Source: Adineta vaga (Eukaryota; Rotifera). From it: a stretch of DNA of 64,000 nt. The DNA is taken from positions 11,532,001 through 11,596,000 of the forward strand of contig CP075492.1 in the NCBI GenBank assembly GCA_021613535.1, written 5' to 3'. Shown in pieces: positions 23,466 through 34,979 of this stretch. The translations under genes were made by a program, and so were the position numbers. The notes beneath the pieces are model-generated. The model was not told the DNA's origin. It was given only the letters and a program-made list of their open reading frames with translations, and did no database searches. Numbering within the stretch: position 1 is the first letter of the stretch; each line of letters starts with the position of its first letter.

Positions 23466-24524
23466 ATGCAAGTGGTTAAAGATCGTATTGTCAATCCTAG
23501 TCAAATTGATGATGAATATCTTTGTCCAATCTGTTATCATCTCTTATGGAAACCAGTCGAATGTCAAAATTGTCAAAGATTATTTTGTAAAGCCTGTATC
23601 GATGAATGTTTAAAGGAACAACCGGATGCATGTCCACTTTGTCGACATTATGAAGAGAAACGTTGTTCACCTATGTTCTATGCTTTATTATCAAAAATCA
23701 AAATTGAATGTGAAAATAAAGTCAATGGTTGTGAAGAAATCTTATCGTATGAATCACTTGAAAAACATCAAAATTATGGATGTCAATATAAAATGAAAAA
23801 TTGTCGTGGTTGTCAAAAGGAAATGCTAGAAAAAGATCTTAATCAACATGAACGTACTTGTGGAAAAGTTAAAATTGAATGTCAACGTTGTCATCGAACT
23901 TATAAACAAAAACGAAAACATGAACAAATGGAATGTTTAATTAATATGTTAGATACAAGTAATAAAAGATCGGAAATTTTAGAAAAAAAAGTTGCCCATC
24001 TAGAAGGCTATGTTCACGAATTAGAAACAACAATACATTTATATATTCTTGGAGGATTTAGTGCAGGTGTTGTACATGATATATCATTGTCATCATTACC
24101 ATCATCATGGAAGATAATCTATGATTTTAATTATGGTCATGAAACAACTGTAGAAGAATTACGAACGTTAAGAGCACGATGTAAAAAACAAATTATTGTT
24201 GGAGCGATCCTAGGAACTGCATCGACTGAATTGAAAATTGCAGCTATGGGCCCATCGGAAATCTTATCATTGGAAAGTCCATTGAATCAGCCGACGAAAT
24301 TTGGCAATGTTAATTGGTATTTAACACCGAATTATTCATTTGGATTTGCACCTGCATGTTCAACAATCAATTGTTATTGCGCAGATTATGGCGAAAGAGA
24401 AAATGCAGAAAATCGATTAAGTTGGCATTTGAGTGGTGATGGTGGTTATCGTGCTGGAATATTCAAAGATCTAGTTCACAATACTGAATGGAGAAAGATT
24501 ATCCTTGCAGAGACGCAGCAATAA
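23466..24524 (+). CDS. RING + TRAF-type zinc-finger protein with an unknown C-terminal domain
   Basis: Intronless, 352 residues. The RING is at about residues 20-59 (CPIC, then CQNC, FCKAC, CPLC), followed by Cys/His pairs of TRAF/SIAH type at about 80-155 (KVNGCEEILSYESLEKH, then repeated C..C...H...C). A coiled-coil stretch at about 165-190 (ILEKKVAHLEGYVHELET) comes next. In plan the N-terminal half resembles NRDP1/RNF41 and TRAF ligases, so ubiquitin ligase activity is likely. The last 160 residues are not a TRAF/MATH domain as far as I can see; they include GAILGTASTELKIAAMGPSE and LSWHLSGDGGYRAGIF, a beta-rich look with no family I know. Lack of introns suggests retroposition or lineage-specific expansion. 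Confidence 0.8.
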   Translation: MQVVKDRIVNPSQIDDEYLCPICYHLLWKPVECQNCQRLFCKACIDECLKEQPDACPLCRHYEEKRCSPMFYALLSKIKIECENKVNGCEEILSYESLEKHQNYGCQYKMKNCRGCQKEMLEKDLNQHERTCGKVKIECQRCHRTYKQKRKHEQMECLINMLDTSNKRSEILEKKVAHLEGYVHELETTIHLYILGGFSAGVVHDISLSSLPSSWKIIYDFNYGHETTVEELRTLRARCKKQIIVGAILGTASTELKIAAMGPSEILSLESPLNQPTKFGNVNWYLTPNYSFGFAPACSTINCYCADYGERENAENRLSWHLSGDGGYRAGIFKDLVHNTEWRKIILAETQQ

Positions 24525-24567
24525 TTGAACGAAAAAGAAGTCTCATCTTTGATCATATTTCATCTAA

Positions 24568-25299
24568 TCATGTATAAAAACTATAATGATGGATATTGAT
24601 TAAACTTCGAATAAAAATGACAAAAGTATAGAGAGAAATAGGTGAGAGTAAATGAACTAGTCGTGTCATTTGAAGAAAATAGATTAATCCCGATGATTGA
24701 CAAAGAACAACGAAAGAAAGAATAAAAGAATAGGTGAGATATTTTGTTGGATTAATTCGAGATAAATATTGAAAGATCCATAAAATAAATTGATGAATAT
24801 AGAGAAGAAATGAACTTGTAAAAAGATAGTAATAAATTCTATCGAAGAGATCAACATTGAAGAATGAATTCATTTTTAAGAATTGAAGACGTTCACTTAT
24901 ATTTTTTGTTATTTCCATTAATCCATCATTTTGAATGAATTCATATGTTGTTAATTTATTTCGACTATTTCGTATTAATATTTGATCAGTAGTATTATCT
25001 TTATTTATATCTTTGATTAAATCAAATAAATCTGTTTGAGTTCTCAAGATTAATTCTAATGTTTCACTGATTGGTTGTAAGAATTGTCTTTCGTCATTTA
25101 AATTTGATTGAGATTCAATTTTCGTTTGAATTGAGAAATATAAACTAATTCCATACAAAACAGCATCGATTAATCCGATAAGAATAATAGAACCAACTGA
25201 TGGTAAATCAGAAGACACAAGATCTGATTTAATTGAATTCAAACTTAAAATCGGTCCAGTAAGAAAAATTATAAAACTAATTAATACAATATTCAACAT
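24568..25299 (-). CDS. Unrecognised four-pass membrane protein
   Basis: Single-exon frame of 243 residues ending 44 bases from the convergent RING/TRAF gene. The N-terminus is hydrophobic (IVLISFIIFLTGPILSL) and may be a signal peptide or anchor. A second hydrophobic segment (SIILIGLIDAVLYGISLYF), a polar central region of about 90 residues, and three further hydrophobic segments at the C-terminal end follow. No motif known to me. Confidence 0.6.
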   Translation of the reverse strand: MLNIVLISFIIFLTGPILSLNSIKSDLVSSDLPSVGSIILIGLIDAVLYGISLYFSIQTKIESQSNLNDERQFLQPISETLELILRTQTDLFDLIKDINKDNTTDQILIRNSRNKLTTYEFIQNDGLMEITKNISERLQFLKMNSFFNVDLFDRIYYYLFTSSFLLYIHQFILWIFQYLSRINPTKYLTYSFILSFVVLCQSSGLIYFLQMTRLVHLLSPISLYTFVIFIRSLINIHHYSFYT

Positions 25300-25722
25300 T
25301 TCAATTGCAGATATTTCAAATCTATGTTATACATTCAAGACAAGCACGTGAGTTTCTTTATCTAGAAAGAAGCATACAAATTATCTGATATGATTAATAA
25401 CATGTATACTTCTGCTCTCGTGTTATTATTACTTCATAACTTTTCTTGTAGTCATCAACACGAAAATCATATGATACATACTCTTGTGTTGTAGGCGAAA
25501 CAAAAAAATGCATCGATGCATATCAACATGCGTTTTTGTCTCTCTGTTCGTTGAAAACTACTACGAAAAAATGAGGAAAAGAAATGAGAAAAAGCAGCGA
25601 AGCATACTGATCTTTTTCTTATCAGTATGCGAAAATTATACAGCTGGTGCAATCGAACAGGATAAAATGATATATATTAAAAAAACCGATTTCTTAACTA
25701 TAAAAAGAAACAATTAGAAATG
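25300..25722. other. Spacer
   Basis: No supported gene. Overlapping frames on both strands at 25467-25717 lack coding character. It holds the 5' side of the membrane-protein gene and the 3' end of the filament/annexin gene. Confidence 0.5.
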
Positions 25723-28700
25723 TTATTCTTCATTATCATGATTGTCATTTGAATACGATTCTTGTTCGTGATAACGTGTTCGGAATGGTTTTATAGGAAT
25801 TGTTGATATTGTCGTACTTTTCGCTTGATTATTTCGATCGAATCGTCTCGTTGTATATATTTCTCGTTGTTTGGAAACGGAATCTTTCCATTGAACCGTT
25901 GGTCGGTATCTTCTAGGTGGATCTAATAATTGAGGAAATGGCATTTCTTTATTGATTGGTTCGATACGTTGACGTAACAATTCGAGAAGTGCTCGTCTAT
26001 AGTTTCCCTTTGTATCTGTCTAAAATGAGAAGAAGAAGAATGACGATGATCTTTACACAATGAACAAACCTGAATATGATCAAAGAGTGTTCGATGAGTT
26101 ATCTTTTCAAATTCTGCTTTGATTTGTAACATATCAATTTCCGAACGAGAAACGATAATACGTGTTAAATTATCTTCATTAGTACTTGATCCCTTGGAAA
26201 ATGAATCGAGAAGCGAAAAGATAAAGTTAATATGATGAAATATAATCTTACTTTGAGACTTTTCTTTAATTCATAAGCAAAAAAACGTACTGAATTTCGT
26301 ATAATTCGAACTAGAAAAGATTTCCAAGTCTTTTCTCAGGAATAGAAAAACAAGTTTGAACATACCAATAGCCATTAATGTTCGACTAAGATCAGGATTT
26401 GCACTAGTTTTAATCGAATCTTCAATATCAACGTTTGAATATCGATGATAAACGGCAAACGTTTGTTTTAAATGTGCATTACTAGAAGAAAACAGCATAG
26501 TTATAGAAATTATACAATGAAATCATTTTAAAACCTTCGATTGCATAACAATCGAATAAATGTTGATCCATCTGTTCGCCATTTTGATTGTGATTCAGCT
26601 AAATTTTTCGCATCGTCACAAACTTCATCCTCATCAACTGTATCATCTTCTGGACGATTTGCTTGAAGTAATGCAAGGAAAATTTTTATCGATGGTGTAT
26701 TACGATTCTTCATAATATCTTGCTCAACCGTACTTTCGAATACTATTCAAATAGATTAAATTTTAAAAACAGAAAGAAGCTTTTGAATTTGACCTTACAT
26801 TTGTTATAATAATCGAGAATATGTTTGATTTGTTTATTGGTACTTGTAAGAAATATTTCGATGAGAATATTTTCATCCAGATTCGCATTTTTAAATATTC
26901 GTCGTAATTCATAGCAATTACGTTCAATTGGTGATAATAAAAGAATTTTCAAGATTTTCTTCGAATCATCAGTGATATTCGTGTCAATAACATTGATTAA
27001 ACCCTATTATAGAAATTGAATTGCAATTTTAGTTGGTTTTTATTTTTTACAAGAAAGATAGGATTTACTTTATTGAAAAGATTTTTGTATATATCACGAA
27101 TTCGAATACGTTGAGCAACAGTTCGATTACAAAGTATTCTTATAATAGCTGTTTCATCGATATGCATTTGATCGAAAATATGGTTCAATCGTTTACAATC
27201 TAAATAGAGAAGAATATAAGACAAAATTTTACTTTTTTATTTTTTAATTTTGTTAAATACCTTGTTCGACATCAAAATCAGTAAATCGAGTTATTGTTCC
27301 TTCGAATGATATCGAATCTTTTGTTTTATGAATGTCTTGTAATGACGGAGATTTTACTTGAATAAATGTTGATGAATGATAATTTGATCTTTTAATATCA
27401 TGTTCTGATGATGAACGAAGAATTGATTTACGCTTTGTTGTAGATGAATTTTCTAGTGTTCTTTTTGAATATCGATTTAATTCTTCTCGATATATTTCAA
27501 TTCGTTGTTTCAATTCTGTACGAATACGAATAGCATCATCGTGTTGTTTCTCTCTTTCTCGAATAATTTGTTCGAGCATTGCTAAATGTCGTTGAGTACT
27601 TAATTTTGCTTGACTATCAGTGTTTCTTTCTGTAATTTGTTTTTCAAAAGTTTGAATTTGAATTTGAACTTCGTGAATCGAACCACTAACAGCACTAATC
27701 TGTTGTTCAACAATTTTTCTTTCATGCTTTAATTGATCTATTTTTTGTTCATGTTCTCGTGTAACATTTGGAATAGGACGATGTTTATGCATGTGATAAC
27801 GATGTAATTCTAATTCATATTGTCGATGTAATTCATCTCGATATGTTTGAATTTTTCTTTCATAGTCCACACGACTACGACGAATTTCATGAGTTAATTG
27901 TTCACGAAAATATGTTAATGGTTGACTTGTTGCTATTAGTTTCATATCAATGGATCCTCGAATATCATCAACTTTTATTGAATGTACATCTTCATTAGAA
28001 ATCTTTTCACTTTCTAATACTTCGACTTCGGTTTTTAAAACTTGTTTAGCAAAGATTTCTTCATCGACTTCATAATGTAATTTCGTTTTCCGTAGTTGTA
28101 ATGATTCATTTTTTAATGTATAAAATTGTATTTCATCATTGAATTGTTGGATACGACAACGAAGAAATTCCGATTCAGCTCGTGTCTGTGCTAATTGACG
28201 ATGATATTCAAAAATGTCTCGATTTGTTGTATTTCGTCTGGATAATAATTGTTGATAATGTTCATCATTAGCAATAGTTGTTTGATGAATATCATGAAGT
28301 TTTTTTTCCATATCAGGTTTAGATCGTGTTGCATCTTCAATTAATTGTTGTGCTGTTTGAATTTCTTGACGAAACATTCTATCAATTGTTAAAGAATTTT
28401 TATTCGCATTATTTTGTAACCATTCAATCTGCAATTCTAACGCCCGATTATGAACATCAAAATGACAACATTGTAAAATACATTCAGTTAATGTTTCAGT
28501 TAGTTTTGATAATTCACGTTCTTCATCAATAGAAGATTCTCCATCGATACTTTGAATGCAAGATATTTGTGAATGGGAAGAAGTTCCAATTATTGAAGCA
28601 AGACCATGACCTGTTGATATTGGTGCTGGTTTTATCGTTGGACCAATTGCTGATAAAACAAAATTGCGTAATGAACCTGCATAACTATTGGCGACATTGA

Positions 28701-28824
28701 TACCAACAGTACGAGAAGCAATATATTTCATGGCTGTTGTTGATCTATGAGGTGCAGCTGTTGTTGGACGACCAACTTCAGCAACATCATATTTATTCTC
28801 ATTAAATTTCACGATTTGATTCAT
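25723..28824 (-). CDS. Intermediate-filament rod fused to an annexin core (900 aa)
   Basis: Eight exons join in perfect phase: 27261-28824, 27069-27199, 26799-27003, 26535-26742, 26366-26481, 26252-26310, 26070-26192, 25723-26019 (2703 bases). Residues 1-103 form a Ser/Thr/Gly-rich head. Residues ~104-455 are a coiled coil with intermediate-filament features: a start like coil 1A, a REQLTHEIRRSRVDYERKI block like the coil-2 REIR...YE motif, and the rod end LKQRIEIYREELNRY, like LD.EI..YR.LLEGEE. Its ~352 residues fit the long lamin/invertebrate rod. A basic TKRKSILR follows. From ~507 an annexin begins (GTITRFTDFDVEQD), with four repeats: AIIRILCNRTVAQRIRIRDIY, ILIEIFLTSTNKQIKHILDYY, FIRLLCNRR and LTRIIVSRSEIDMLQIKAEF, ending TKGNYRRALLELL near 820. 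An 80-residue basic-aromatic then acidic tail ends without CaaX. The GxGTD calcium loops are degenerate. Confidence 0.93.
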
Positions 28825-29156
28825 TGCTATTGTAATTGAATAGCCGCAATGATTCTTTTTATTCCTGGAAAGACTTTTTTTTCTGTTATCATTCTTCTGA
28901 TAAACTGTTACCTTGAGCTTAAGTCTTCTTCATCGTTTTTTATCATACGAATATACATATCTTCATTTTATATGTTTATTTTAGAATATGTCTGTATTCA
29001 AAGATATTACATCGTAAGATTGTCTTGTCTACAACTCGAGAAGAATTTTTTCATTGAAGTAAAAAGAAATACCCTCGAATATTGTACTATATATTTGAAG
29101 TGATCATGTATCGTTTTTCTTTATTTATTCAATAAAAAAGAACATATGAAAATAGT

Positions 29157-30786
29157 TTACAATTCTTGAATACGATTAGAAGCATTTGTTGTCTGTTGTT
29201 GATGTAATCGAATATGCTTTAAATTTTTCTCAATTCGATTTTTAGCATGTTGATATTGAGTTAATTCATTACGAAGATCATGTCCGATTTGTTCTAACTC
29301 ATCTTCAAGCATAATTAAACGATTTGAATGAGTAATTGTCCAACTTAGAAGATAATCAATCTTATGTGAAAGTAATTGAAGTAGTTTACGATTGAATATT
29401 TTAGGTTTTTTCATTTTCATAGATGAGGATGCTTTGGAAACATTCGATTTTGGATGAATACATAGTTTACTATTCGCCTAAAATTGACGTTTAAATAGAT
29501 GTCGATTTGAATAAAAACTTACTGATCGATTGACTGTTTCTTTTGAATTGATCGTTCGATTGGTATGAAATACATTAGTCGTTGATGACGTTGACTTGTT
29601 TGAATCTTCGGTAATTGTAGATTCAGTCGATGGTTTATAACTTTGAATTTGCGTGAGAAATTGTTTTAGATCGGATAATGCTGCGAGCACATAGATATTC
29701 GATGATGTTTTACGTGGATATGGACCATGAATGATACTAATTATATCAACGAATACGTTTACAAAGAATTCTTCTGAGATACGACATGATATAGTTTCAT
29801 CTTGTAGATATTCACGAAGTAATGAAATACGTGTATGAAGAATTGATATAGGATCTTCTTGTTCATCGAATATATCTGGTTTTTGTGTGAAATGTCTTGA
29901 TGCAATATGAATGAATTCAGTTCCCGCTTCAGATATATACGACTGAAAATCTCCGCGATAACGAATACTAATTAGAACGTAAGCAAAAATGACTTCAAAG
30001 ACATCAAATCGAACATGTATATGAGGAAGAATTGATGTGAGTGATGGAAGTGGAACTATATTCGATTCTACTGCTGGAATTGTATTAGGTAGTGCAGGTA
30101 ATGATGAAGATACTGTTGAAGTTTCTAAATCAGTGATGAGAGCTGGTGCAGAAGTTTTATATAGCCACCAAGGTTTCCATGGTTTGTAATCATTAAGTAA
30201 ATGAGATATGCGTCCATCTTGTAACATTTTTTTAAATTCTTGTTTTTCTTCTATTGTTAAATAACCCCATAATTGATTAATATTCTCATCAGATTCATCA
30301 ATATCATTAGGTAAATCTGGTAAAGGTTCTTCATCACTTGCAATACGTTCTTCGCCATCTTCATCATCATCATCATTATCATCACCGATTTCCTATAAAA
30401 AAAAAGACTTTGTATGTTTTTTTTTATGAATCGATTCTGCTCACTTCTCGATAAGTTTGCGAATCTTGTGTTGGTAATAAATGTTCGAAAAATTCTTCAA
30501 TTTGTTCATCATCTTCATCATTATGAAAATCTTTTTCGTCAATTTTTCTTTTCATTATATCTTCAATTCGTTCTCGAACAAAATCATTTGTTGTTGTTTG
30601 ATTTTCATCACAATTCTCATCGATATTCATGGAATCAATCAATTCTTTTTCATCGAATTCTTTCGTACATCTCTGATGTAAATCATCACGATAACACGTT
30701 AAACTACAATACTTTATTTGACATTTCGGACATTTATATGGTGCTGATTTTTCTTGACAAATTTGACATAGAATATCGTAATTCAT
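29157..30786 (-). CDS. ZNHIT2: ZNHIT2, HIT-type zinc-finger protein
   Basis: HIT-finger protein that works with the R2TP chaperone complex in U5 snRNP assembly in vertebrates (known for the family). Three exons, 30445-30786, 29523-30392 and 29157-29477, give 510 residues, all in phase 0. The zf-HIT is at residues ~7-40: CQIC, CPKC, YCSLTCY and HQRC. An acidic, Asp-rich stretch follows (exon 2 start). The family block LNDYKPWKPWW matches ZNHIT2's PW.PWW region. The C-terminal ~110 residues are a charged helical tail longer than in human ZNHIT2 (LEDELEQIGHDLRNELTQY). The 3' end lies 332 bases from the start of the filament/annexin gene on the same strand. Confidence 0.88.
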
Positions 30787-31306
30787 CTTATTGTTATTTG
30801 ATCTAAAAGTAATTCAAAGATTCGAGATAAAATTTGTGTAAGTTTATTCTTCTTTTAAAAAACAAACTAAAATGTAGAAGATTTGTTTTTCAAAAGCTTC
30901 AGTCAAGTTGCCGCGGCACGCCCATCTAGAAAAAAACATGTGCTTGTGTGTAGTAAAAAAGAACTCAAAACAATAATAATAATAATAGTAACAACAACAG
31001 AAACGACAAATGTTTTATGAAATAACAGTATGTAATATGGGGGGAAAAGGTCAGATCGACGTGTTTGGAAAGTAATGTAAGAAAGAAAACACAGATCAGA
31101 ATTCAAATGTCTCGAGTTGTTCGTTTATGTAATAGTTTACTCATTTGCCAAAAAAAAAGAACAGAGAAACACTGGGAAAACAATCGTGAGATATAAAAAG
31201 CGACGACGACGACGAAGAAGAACGTATCACGCAGTATACTATAAAAGAATAAAAAACAGATCACGTAGGACGGAATGTAAATAGAATAGATTGATCAATG
31301 GTTCGT
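30787..31306. other. Spacer with triplet repeat
   Basis: Contains a (GAC)n/(GAA)n run near 31200-31222 and (AAT)n near 30972-30988. No gene seen. Upstream of ZNHIT2 and downstream of the SLC27A gene. Confidence 0.5.
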
Positions 31307-34300
31307 TCAGAATTGAATTTTTCCTTTGGCGATTAAACTGCATATTTCAGGTGTTAATCTTTCGTAGGTCTGTTTCGTAAGATTTAAATAATAGATTGGT
31401 TCAGTTACACGTTCGAGATCATAACCTTCTTCTTGAAAAATAGTCTTTTTTACTTTAAATGTACCTGAAAGAAGCAGAAATGTATTTTGTCTAGCAAATC
31501 ATTCATAGAAACAAACCAGTCATTTCAATATGTTCTGTCACACGAATAAAACAGGGTCGAGAATACGTGGGTAGACCATGTTTTTTCATATCACTAGCTA
31601 ATGTATTCATATTGATTGATGCCGAATTACTCTCAAGTACCACCGCCATTCCTGCTTTTCCATCAGTTTCTAAAACAAAGAATATTGTTAGAATTTTTGT
31701 CACGTCATTTCCAAAATTCTGTTCATCATCGAAGATTGGAAAATACTATCAAACCTGGTATAGAAACACCAAAAACCATGACATCATTTTGTTTCAAAAT
31801 GTCCATAAGAATATTTTCCACTTCAACTGTTGATACATTTTCACCTTTCCAACGAAAGGTATCACCCGTTCGATCACAAAAATATAAATATCCATATTTA
31901 TCGGCTACCATAACATCACCTATTCAAAGAAGACCAATATATTTCCAGAGCCAAACTTTCACAATCATTATTTCTACCTGTATTAAAGGCACGATCACCT
32001 CTCTTGTAAATATCTTCAACAATTTTTCCCTTTGTTCCAGATGGATTGTTTACATATCCATCAAAAGCATGTAATAAACTCTTTCCAATCATTCCCAATA
32101 GTAGTCCTCGTTCACCTGCTTTACATCGTACACAGATCTTTGTTTTTTCATTACGTATTGGTTCCATCGTGATCGGATCGAATCGAACAAGTACACTTCC
32201 AAGTGCACGTGGAACAATTAATGAATAAAAACCACAAGCACCCGGATGAGAATCAACATTAACTACAAGAAAAATGTAAGTGAAAAGATCCATCGAAGAA
32301 TGATATCTACTTACAAAAGTACGCATTGCTTTCAGTCGCAGCATAAAATTCATAGACATTCCGGACATTGAATCTTTCAACAAATGAACTCCATAAGTTT
32401 TGTCTCAAGCCATTACCAGTACACAGTCGGATGGAATGTTTTTGATCATATTCACCAGGTGGTTGAGCAAGTAAAAAACGACATAATTCACCAACATAAG
32501 TAAAACCCTATATTTCAAGGAAAAACAGAGATAAATACAGATTTTTTCTACGAAATACTTACTGTGCATTTATATCTGACACAATCTTTCCAGAAATTGG
32601 AAGCCGAGAATTTTTTGCGTAATACTGTTGTACAACCACCCAATAGACTAAAAAATGAAATTCTTCAAAATGTTTGTATGTTATTTGATTCTTACCTATA
32701 GCTAATACAAATCCAACCGCCTACGAAAAAAATAAGATGAAATGCGAAATAGATTTTATTTAAAGAAAAAAAAAGAAATATACCTAATGAATGATAAAGT
32801 GGAAGAGTATCATACATAATATCTTTGTCATTAATACCAGTGGCGACGATAAAACCAAATGAACCAAGTAAAAATCTGTAGGAGAAAGAAAAGTTAATTA
32901 TAATCTATGTGAAATAGTTCATACTATTAGTTTTACCGCACAACTACGTTCTTTTGATCTTTCAATCTCACTATCTAACTAATGTCATATGAGTTTTTAG
33001 ACGTTTTGTATTTGTAGGCAAAAGAATCGAGTATGTTAATAATATACAATCACAAACTTGATCAAATGTCGTTTTTTTTTATGATTTATAGAACAGTAAA
33101 TATCGATAGTAAAGAGAGAGAATATTCAAATTGATAAGATTTGATAGATAATATTTTGTCAGTTAAATTAATCAATAGCATTATTTCTTCAATAGATTAA
33201 TTGTTTCAGACGGTAATGCGAAGAGATCTTATTCTACTAAGTAGTTGAAAGAGTTCATTCATCTTCTTTCATCAAGAGAAAAATAACACATGAATTAGAC
33301 TGGAATATTCATTTCAAGTCTTTTCAATATGATTTCACAAGAAACTACTAATTAATAGTATCTTTTCGTTTGGAGAATATATCTCTGTCATAGTCTTTTG
33401 AGATCTACTATTCTATTCCTTTTCATTATCATTGAACGAACCTTGAATGTTTAATAACAGCAGCTTTTGGTAATCCTGTAGTCCCCGAAGTAAAAATATA
33501 TAGAACAGGATCTATGAAATGAAGAAAATATGTATATATATATTTTATTGTATATATCATTTTCTAAAATATTACGTTTTAAATCAAATGGAATAGGTTT
33601 TGTTGGTTTACTTGAACATTGTGCTAATCTTTCATACAAATGAATGGCTTCAAAATCATTTGTTGACGTATGACCATTAGTTATTTTGATTGTTGATGTA
33701 GATTTAGGATCGAATAGATAAACTTTATTAATATTTAATTCCTTCAATTCATTTTCGATTTCTAAACAACAAAAATACATCGATCGATAACAAAGAGACT
33801 ATTCAATATTTACCTGGAAGAAGTTGTTTGGATGTAATAATACCTTTTGCATTTACTGTTCGTATTGAATGAAGAAGTGGTGTAGCACGAAGATTGGAAT
33901 TAATTAATGCAGTAATACAACCGATTTTACTTAAACCAATCCATACACATGGATATTCAATTGAATTATCTAAGACAAGTGCAATAACATCACCATGAGA
34001 ATAACCTTCAGCTAGGAAAAAGTTTGCTAATTGATTTGTTAAATCTTCTACCTAGGAAAAGAAAAGATACAATAATTGAATGAAATTTTTTCTTTTCATG
34101 ATTCAATTTAACAAACTTCTTGAAAGGAAAGTTTGGTTTCTTCTAGAACGAAACATGGTTTCGATTGATAATACTTCACATTGCTACGAAATAACGCAAG
34201 AAAATCTTGTTTTCGATAAATATAATATTGAATTAAAAATGAATGTCGAAGAAGTTTACAGAGGCCGTGTATATCACGTGGTAATGTTCGAAGGATTGAT

Positions 34301-34350
34301 AAGAAATAATCGCACAACCATAGAAAATAAGTCCAAATTTGATCGAACAT
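31307..34350 (-). CDS. SLC27A: Long-chain fatty-acid transport protein / very-long-chain acyl-CoA synthetase (SLC27A family)
   Basis: Membrane-bound acyl-CoA synthetase that activates fatty acids as they enter the cell. About 11-12 exons, including 34117-34350, 33814-34051, 33576-33761, 33442-33511, 32784-32875 and others down to 31307. Landmarks in order: N-terminal hydrophobic stretch ([19 protein letters not shown]), [23 protein letters not shown]-binding P-loop [62 protein letters not shown], and the FATP signature [20 protein letters not shown] with GVSIPG and [12 protein letters not shown]. The intron inside the ATP-binding part (33441 to 32876) is about 566 bases, unusually long here. 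The most plausible start is the ATG at 34350, placed right after an acceptor-like TTCTAG, so a 5'UTR intron or one more coding exon upstream is possible. FATP1 versus FATP4 was not decided. Confidence 0.93.
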
Positions 34351-34979
34351 CTAGAAAAGAAAACACTAACGAATGTAATGAGCTGTTTGTTTGTTTCGCT
34401 TCAATTCACATTTTATATATCCGTACAGATCATTGTCATGGTTAATGTTATTTTTGTTTCGAAGAAAGAGCATGAATAAATATAAATCTACGCATACATC
34501 GCCATGAGTATGAGTAAGAAGAGACCGCGAATGAAAGAAAAATGACGAACGACCGTTTTTTTTTCTCCTCTTTTTCTTTCTATTTTAATAATAACGTCGA
34601 AGAGAAACAGAATGAAATGCAAAGAAAAGTATAAAAAAAAAGAAGAAATCAAACATTTTCTCGTTCTCTTTTTCCTCAACATGATTAAGAGTCATGCACG
34701 TTGAATTAATGGGATATAAACGACGTACTAACATTCTTCTAGATAGACGACATGCCTTTGATATAACTAACACTAGACAAAGTTTTTTTGTTTCATTTTT
34801 GTTAAACTATGAAAAGGAGAAGAAAAACAAATGATTTTATTATTTCATAAAGCAAAAACGTAGCAGTATATATTTTATATTTGTAAGAATATTCAAATAC
34901 ATAAAATCTAGATACAAATATTTGAAGAGATTTCTTTTAGTTCGAAGATAAGAATTTCACATGTTTTTTTCTTCTTCTT
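34351..34979. other. Spacer, SLC27A upstream region
   Basis: AT-rich with poly-A/T patches near 34557 and 34630. The 121-codon plus frame reaching 34445 overlaps SLC27A exon 1 antisense and is a shadow. No gene. Confidence 0.5.

Noticed and set aside
34080-34445. 121-codon plus frame over SLC27A exon 1
   Set aside because: Antisense to an exon with clear family homology and splice sites.
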